Assembly (NCBI RefSeq): GCF_007004545.3
Contig: NZ_CP045503.2
Location: 1,830,501-1,894,500, forward strand
Source: Shewanella eurypsychrophilus
Lineage (GTDB): Bacteria > Pseudomonadota > Gammaproteobacteria > Enterobacterales > Shewanellaceae
Direction: 5' to 3'
Length of the DNA: 64,000 bases
Positions 60,814 through 64,000 of this stretch are shown here, one piece after another; position 1 is the stretch's first letter; each line of letters begins with the position of its first letter. The notes beneath the pieces are model-generated. The model saw only the letters and a list, made by a program, of their open reading frames with translations. It had not been told where the DNA came from and searched no databases. A program made the position numbers and the translations under genes.

Positions 60814-60950
60814 TTACTTTATTTATCTACAAAAGTGTAAAGGTGCATATTATTTGATCAGTTTAAATTATTTCATATACATTCATCGTCACACTGGTAT
60901 GATAGCAAAATAGGTTAACAAGCAGTCGATACTGTGTTAAGGAACTACAC

Positions 60951-61658
60951 ATGCCAATTACCATTAAACGCCCCATTGAAAGAAAAAAATTATCTGAAAC
61001 TGTTGAAGAAGAGTTGGAGTTGATGATCCGTCAAGGTGAAATCGCTGTAGGTGATCCACTTCCCTCTGAAAGAGAACTAATGGCTGCGTTTGGTGTTGGT
61101 AGGCCCTCTATTCGTGATGCTTTATCTGCACTTGCGCGTAAAGGTTTAGTCAAAATTAGTAGTGGTGAGAGAACTCGAGCGACCAGGCCCTCACCAGATA
61201 CGATCATCTCTGAGTTGTCAGGTATGTCGAAAGATTTTTTAACCCAGCCTAATGGTTTGCAGTATTTTGACCAACTTAGAAGCTTCTTTGAATCAAGCTT
61301 AGTACGCCATGCAGCTGAGTTTGCGACAAAAGAACAAATTGAAGAGTTAGAAAAAGCACTTGAATTAAACGGTAAAGCGATTAACAGTGACAGCCAATTC
61401 AAAAAAACAGATGTCTATTTTCATCGTGTCATAGCCTCAATACCGGGCAATCCAATATTTTTAGCTATTCATCAAGCTCTGGTTGATTGGGTTATCGATG
61501 CAAGAGCTGAAAAAGCCAATGCCAAAGAATTGAATGCTCAAAGTCATCAAGATCATGTAGAGATTTTAGCGTTCATTAAAAATCATGATGTCGAAGGGGC
61601 GGATAGGAAGCTAACTCAACATTTAGAATATGCTTTTGAAAGACATTACGGTGAGTAG
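60951..61658 (+). CDS. nanR: NanR-type GntR/FCD transcriptional regulator
   Basis: 235 residues; E. coli NanR is 263. The GntR winged HTH is [20 protein letters not shown], then [22 protein letters not shown]. The FCD domain (about 100-230) includes [25 protein letters not shown] and [14 protein letters not shown] with metal-ligand His. These match NanR segment by segment as I recall it. It represses sialic-acid genes until N-acetylneuraminate binds. A terminator follows. Confidence 0.92.
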   Translation: MPITIKRPIERKKLSETVEEELELMIRQGEIAVGDPLPSERELMAAFGVGRPSIRDALSALARKGLVKISSGERTRATRPSPDTIISELSGMSKDFLTQPNGLQYFDQLRSFFESSLVRHAAEFATKEQIEELEKALELNGKAINSDSQFKKTDVYFHRVIASIPGNPIFLAIHQALVDWVIDARAEKANAKELNAQSHQDHVEILAFIKNHDVEGADRKLTQHLEYAFERHYGE

Positions 61659-61691
61659 TATATCATTTAGGTATTAAATCAAATATTTACC

Positions 61692-61734
61692 AAGTAACAT
61701 GTTACTTAAAGGCTACCGCGAGGTAGCCTTTTTT
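61692..61734 (+). terminator. Terminator of nanR, preceded by a 16-bp palindrome
   Basis: aagtaacatgttactt (61692-61707) is a perfect palindrome. It abuts the stem aaaggctacc (61708-61717) / ggtagccttt (61722-61731) with a GCGA loop and T tail. Confidence 0.9.
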
Positions 61735-61837
61735 ATTGCTGTATTTTTTTCAATACTGTGCAGTTAGCTCTCTGAAATAATTTTGCAACTTCTCGCTACG
61801 ATATTTAATGTTTCGATAGCATTAGCTTAACACTGGT

Positions 61838-61859
61838 GGTATAACAGGTACACAGTACA
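61838..61859. promoter_or_regulatory. NanR operator before the symporter gene
   Basis: ggtata-aca-ggtaca-c-agtaca: three near-direct repeats of the GGTATA unit that E. coli NanR binds. It lies 23-44 bp before the ATG. Confidence 0.8.
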
Positions 61860-61881
61860 AAACAATACCAGATGAGTCAGT

Positions 61882-64000
61882 ATGATTACTAAGATGTTTA
61901 AATCAGCAATCATTTTATTTTTGATGATGCCGTTATTTGCGAATGCTCAAACACTGATCAATTGGCAGCAAGTCGATACTTCTGCTGTTGATAAATTTAA
62001 CATAGGCAATGGCGCCTTTATCAGTAAGCAAAATGATAGTTTGCTGATCTCTTCTGGGATGAATATTGGAGATGCGGCTAGCAGAGGCCCTGTTGTTGCT
62101 GAACGATTTATCGCTAGTGAGGGTCAAGCAAGCAGCATGTTAATTGTCACAGGTGACAATATGCTTACACCTCATTTAACCGCAGAGTTCGGTAACAGAG
62201 CTTACGCAGCTACAGCAGACTTTCATGACGCTACACTTGTTATTGGTGGTATTGCCAGTAAAGAGGCGTCAGCCTTAGTTAATCTAGTCAAGTGGCAACC
62301 CGGCTCAGAAACAGTACAAAGTTATTCGCTGCCCCCATTACCTAAAGACGCCAACTCCCCTTCAGCAGTGATAATTGAAAATACTGTTTATGTGCTAACT
62401 GGCTCTGACGCGAGTAATGAATTTTATGCGTTAGACTTAAGCGCATTATTAAATATTGAGGGGGGATTATCTTTTAATCATAGAGATATCGCATACTTTA
62501 CGGCGCATAATTTATGGACTGTGTTACCGGGATTACCATTAGCCAGCAATGAGCAGCCTTATCAAAATGCGATAAAACTAGCGGTGCAAAATGATGGTCG
62601 TGGCAAAAAAATATTTGCTATGGGGGGCTATCAACTTTTGGAGGATCATCTTGCTAGCCAAGATGAGTTGTTAGCAGTTACTCGTCATTGGAAGTATGAT
62701 CCATTGGCTCTGAGCTCTGAGCAGGTGTGGCAAGATCTCGGTGATATTACGATAACTAAAAATACCCTAAAAGAGCGAATTAATGCGTTAAGTACCTTAG
62801 GTCAATCTCATATATTAGCGTTTACCAATCAAGGTAATACGCTGTCATTCAATGCCATTACCAGTAGCTGGACACAATATTTTGCCAGTACTATTCGTCC
62901 AGAGGCTGAAGCTGGCATAGCGAGTCACAAAAGCCAAAATTCAGCGCAATATATCAGTGAAACCGTGAGTTCATCAGCCGGTGAGATCTATTCATTAAAT
63001 CGTGTCGCTAATCATCGAGGATCGTTGCAGCTGTGGCAGGTTTCGCTCAAACAACCAGAAAAGAATTTTGGCTGGGTCAATATGACTGTTTTAGTGGTCT
63101 ACTTAATTGGTGTGGTGCTAGTAGGATTATTTTTTGTCTTTAAAAACAGAAATACCGATGACTATTTCCGTGGTGGTCAATCTATCCCTTGGTGGGCAGC
63201 AGCCTGTTCCATCTATGCAACAATGCTGAGTTCATTGACTTATGTCGCACTGCCTGCCGTGGTCTATCAAAGTAACTGGCTATTACTAATAGGTATATGG
63301 ATGATCATCGCCGTTGCGCCCATTGCTATCTATGTAGCGATACCTTTTTTTCGTCAAATAGATGCGACGAGTGCTTATGAATACCTATCCAAGCGTTTCA
63401 ATATGGGCGTGAGGTTATTCGCCAGTGGCCTGTTTACCCTTTTTCACATCGGTCGCATGGGCATAGTGATGGCGTTAACTGCCTTAGCACTTTCAGCGGT
63501 TACCCCCTTGTCGGCCAGCGACAGTGTCTTGATCATGGGGGTGTTATGTTTGATCTATTGCACTATGGGTGGGATTGAAGCGGTCATTTGGACTGACACC
63601 TTGCAAACAATCGTATTAATTATTGGGGCGATAACGTGTTTTGTCACCATAATCTTAGGCTTAGAAGGGGGGCTAACTGACTTTATCAGCATTGGTATGC
63701 TTGATGATAAGTTTACTATGGTCAATGCAGATTTTAGTTTAGATAGCATAACCACTCTCTCTATCTGGGTGATCGTTATTGGTGGGATTGGGCAAAACTT
63801 ATCGAGCTATACGGCCGATCAAGCCGTGGTACAAAGATATATGGTCACCAAAGATCTCAGTGAGGCTAGAAAATCAATTTGGGCAAATGCCATCATAGCT
63901 GCTCCAGGTGCGTTACTGTTTTTCTGTATTGGTACCGGTCTATATGCTTTTTATCAGTCACATCCAGAAAAATTAGATCCTAGTATTCAAATTGATCAAA
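61882..64000 (+). CDS. NanM-like propeller / sodium:solute symporter fusion (sialic acid), 3' end outside window
   Basis: At least 706 residues, open to the window edge and too long to be complete here. Signal peptide to about residue 22 (PLFANAQ). Residues about 25-390 form kelch-like blades (LIVTGDNMLT, LVIGGIAS, YVLTGS, IFAMGGYQLLEDH) like the permuted mutarotase/NanM family. From about 400 there is a sodium:solute symporter domain: NTDDYFRGGQSIPWWAAACS, SSLTYVALPAVVY, RFNMGVRLFASG and SSYTADQAVVQRYM. It would epimerise or bind sialic acid in the periplasm and import it with sodium. The propeller would face the periplasm. NanR site upstream. Confidence 0.85.
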   Translation, partial: MITKMFKSAIILFLMMPLFANAQTLINWQQVDTSAVDKFNIGNGAFISKQNDSLLISSGMNIGDAASRGPVVAERFIASEGQASSMLIVTGDNMLTPHLTAEFGNRAYAATADFHDATLVIGGIASKEASALVNLVKWQPGSETVQSYSLPPLPKDANSPSAVIIENTVYVLTGSDASNEFYALDLSALLNIEGGLSFNHRDIAYFTAHNLWTVLPGLPLASNEQPYQNAIKLAVQNDGRGKKIFAMGGYQLLEDHLASQDELLAVTRHWKYDPLALSSEQVWQDLGDITITKNTLKERINALSTLGQSHILAFTNQGNTLSFNAITSSWTQYFASTIRPEAEAGIASHKSQNSAQYISETVSSSAGEIYSLNRVANHRGSLQLWQVSLKQPEKNFGWVNMTVLVVYLIGVVLVGLFFVFKNRNTDDYFRGGQSIPWWAAACSIYATMLSSLTYVALPAVVYQSNWLLLIGIWMIIAVAPIAIYVAIPFFRQIDATSAYEYLSKRFNMGVRLFASGLFTLFHIGRMGIVMALTALALSAVTPLSASDSVLIMGVLCLIYCTMGGIEAVIWTDTLQTIVLIIGAITCFVTIILGLEGGLTDFISIGMLDDKFTMVNADFSLDSITTLSIWVIVIGGIGQNLSSYTADQAVVQRYMVTKDLSEARKSIWANAIIAAPGALLFFCIGTGLYAFYQSHPEKLDPSIQIDQ

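Noticed and set aside
1..64000. tRNA or rRNA genes
   Set aside because: No cloverleaf or rRNA segments were noticed while reading; a tRNAscan run would settle this.

Overview
The window reads as chromosomal DNA of a marine gammaproteobacterium, most likely Shewanella. The pointers are a TonB2-type locus (TonB receptor, TPR/oxygenase protein, DUF3450 protein, TtpC, ExbB2, ExbD2, TonB2, TPR protein), a dinG/priC/polB neighbourhood, a small SRP RNA of the 4.5S type, and family resemblances throughout. Gene calls rest on motifs recognised by eye in translations; no database search was run.

Layout. 1-5 kb: end of a ycjF-like gene, methionine gamma-lyase, a DASS (SLC13) transporter, a ComEA-like protein, the 4.5S/SRP RNA gene followed by seven 16-bp tandem repeats and a decayed second SRP RNA copy, and a ComFB-like protein. 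5.3-9.6 kb (minus strand): a compact operon dinG - TSUP permease - priC - DUF2057, with a perfect LexA box in front. 9.8-13.7 kb: DNA polymerase II and a porin. 14.3-24.6 kb: TonB receptor, TPR/2OG oxygenase protein and the TonB2 energising operon. 24.7-31.4 kb: degenerate GGDEF protein, DUF885 lipoprotein, parvulin, GNAT, S4-domain protein, RraB-like protein, and a NERD protein with two degenerate kinase-like domains. 31.4-34.7 kb: an IS3-family element inside short tandem repeats, then a LysR/TSUP divergent pair sharing a near-perfect 25-bp operator. 35-38 kb: an overlapping pair, glutathione-synthetase-like ATP-grasp ligase plus a formylglutamate-amidohydrolase/DUF1704 fusion. 38.4-40.1 kb: LysR remnant and a REP-associated transposase with its REP-like repeats.

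40.2-48.1 kb is a redox and electrophile-defence block: MdaB quinone reductase, cupin, carboxymuconolactone-decarboxylase-like protein, HxlR regulator, peroxiredoxin, LysR, two old yellow enzymes, an MDR-type oxidoreductase and a TetR regulator. Three promoters here (mdaB, hxlR, peroxiredoxin) share one sequence element, which suggests an HxlR regulon. 48.4-51.7 kb: a PqqU/YncD-like TonB receptor directly upstream of a PQQ-type aldose sugar dehydrogenase, a probable PQQ import-and-use operon. 51.7-55.5 kb is a repeat-rich accessory stretch with a 270-bp direct repeat, transposase remnants, an MTHFR-like gene and a VF530-like gene. 55.5-59.8 kb: avtA and a two-component system with a PepSY protein, flanked by a 111-bp repeat. 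59.9-64 kb: start of a sialic-acid locus, with esterase, NanR, and a NanM-like propeller fused to a sodium:solute symporter that runs off the window; an identical 16-bp NanR-type site precedes the symporter and lies at the esterase 5' end.
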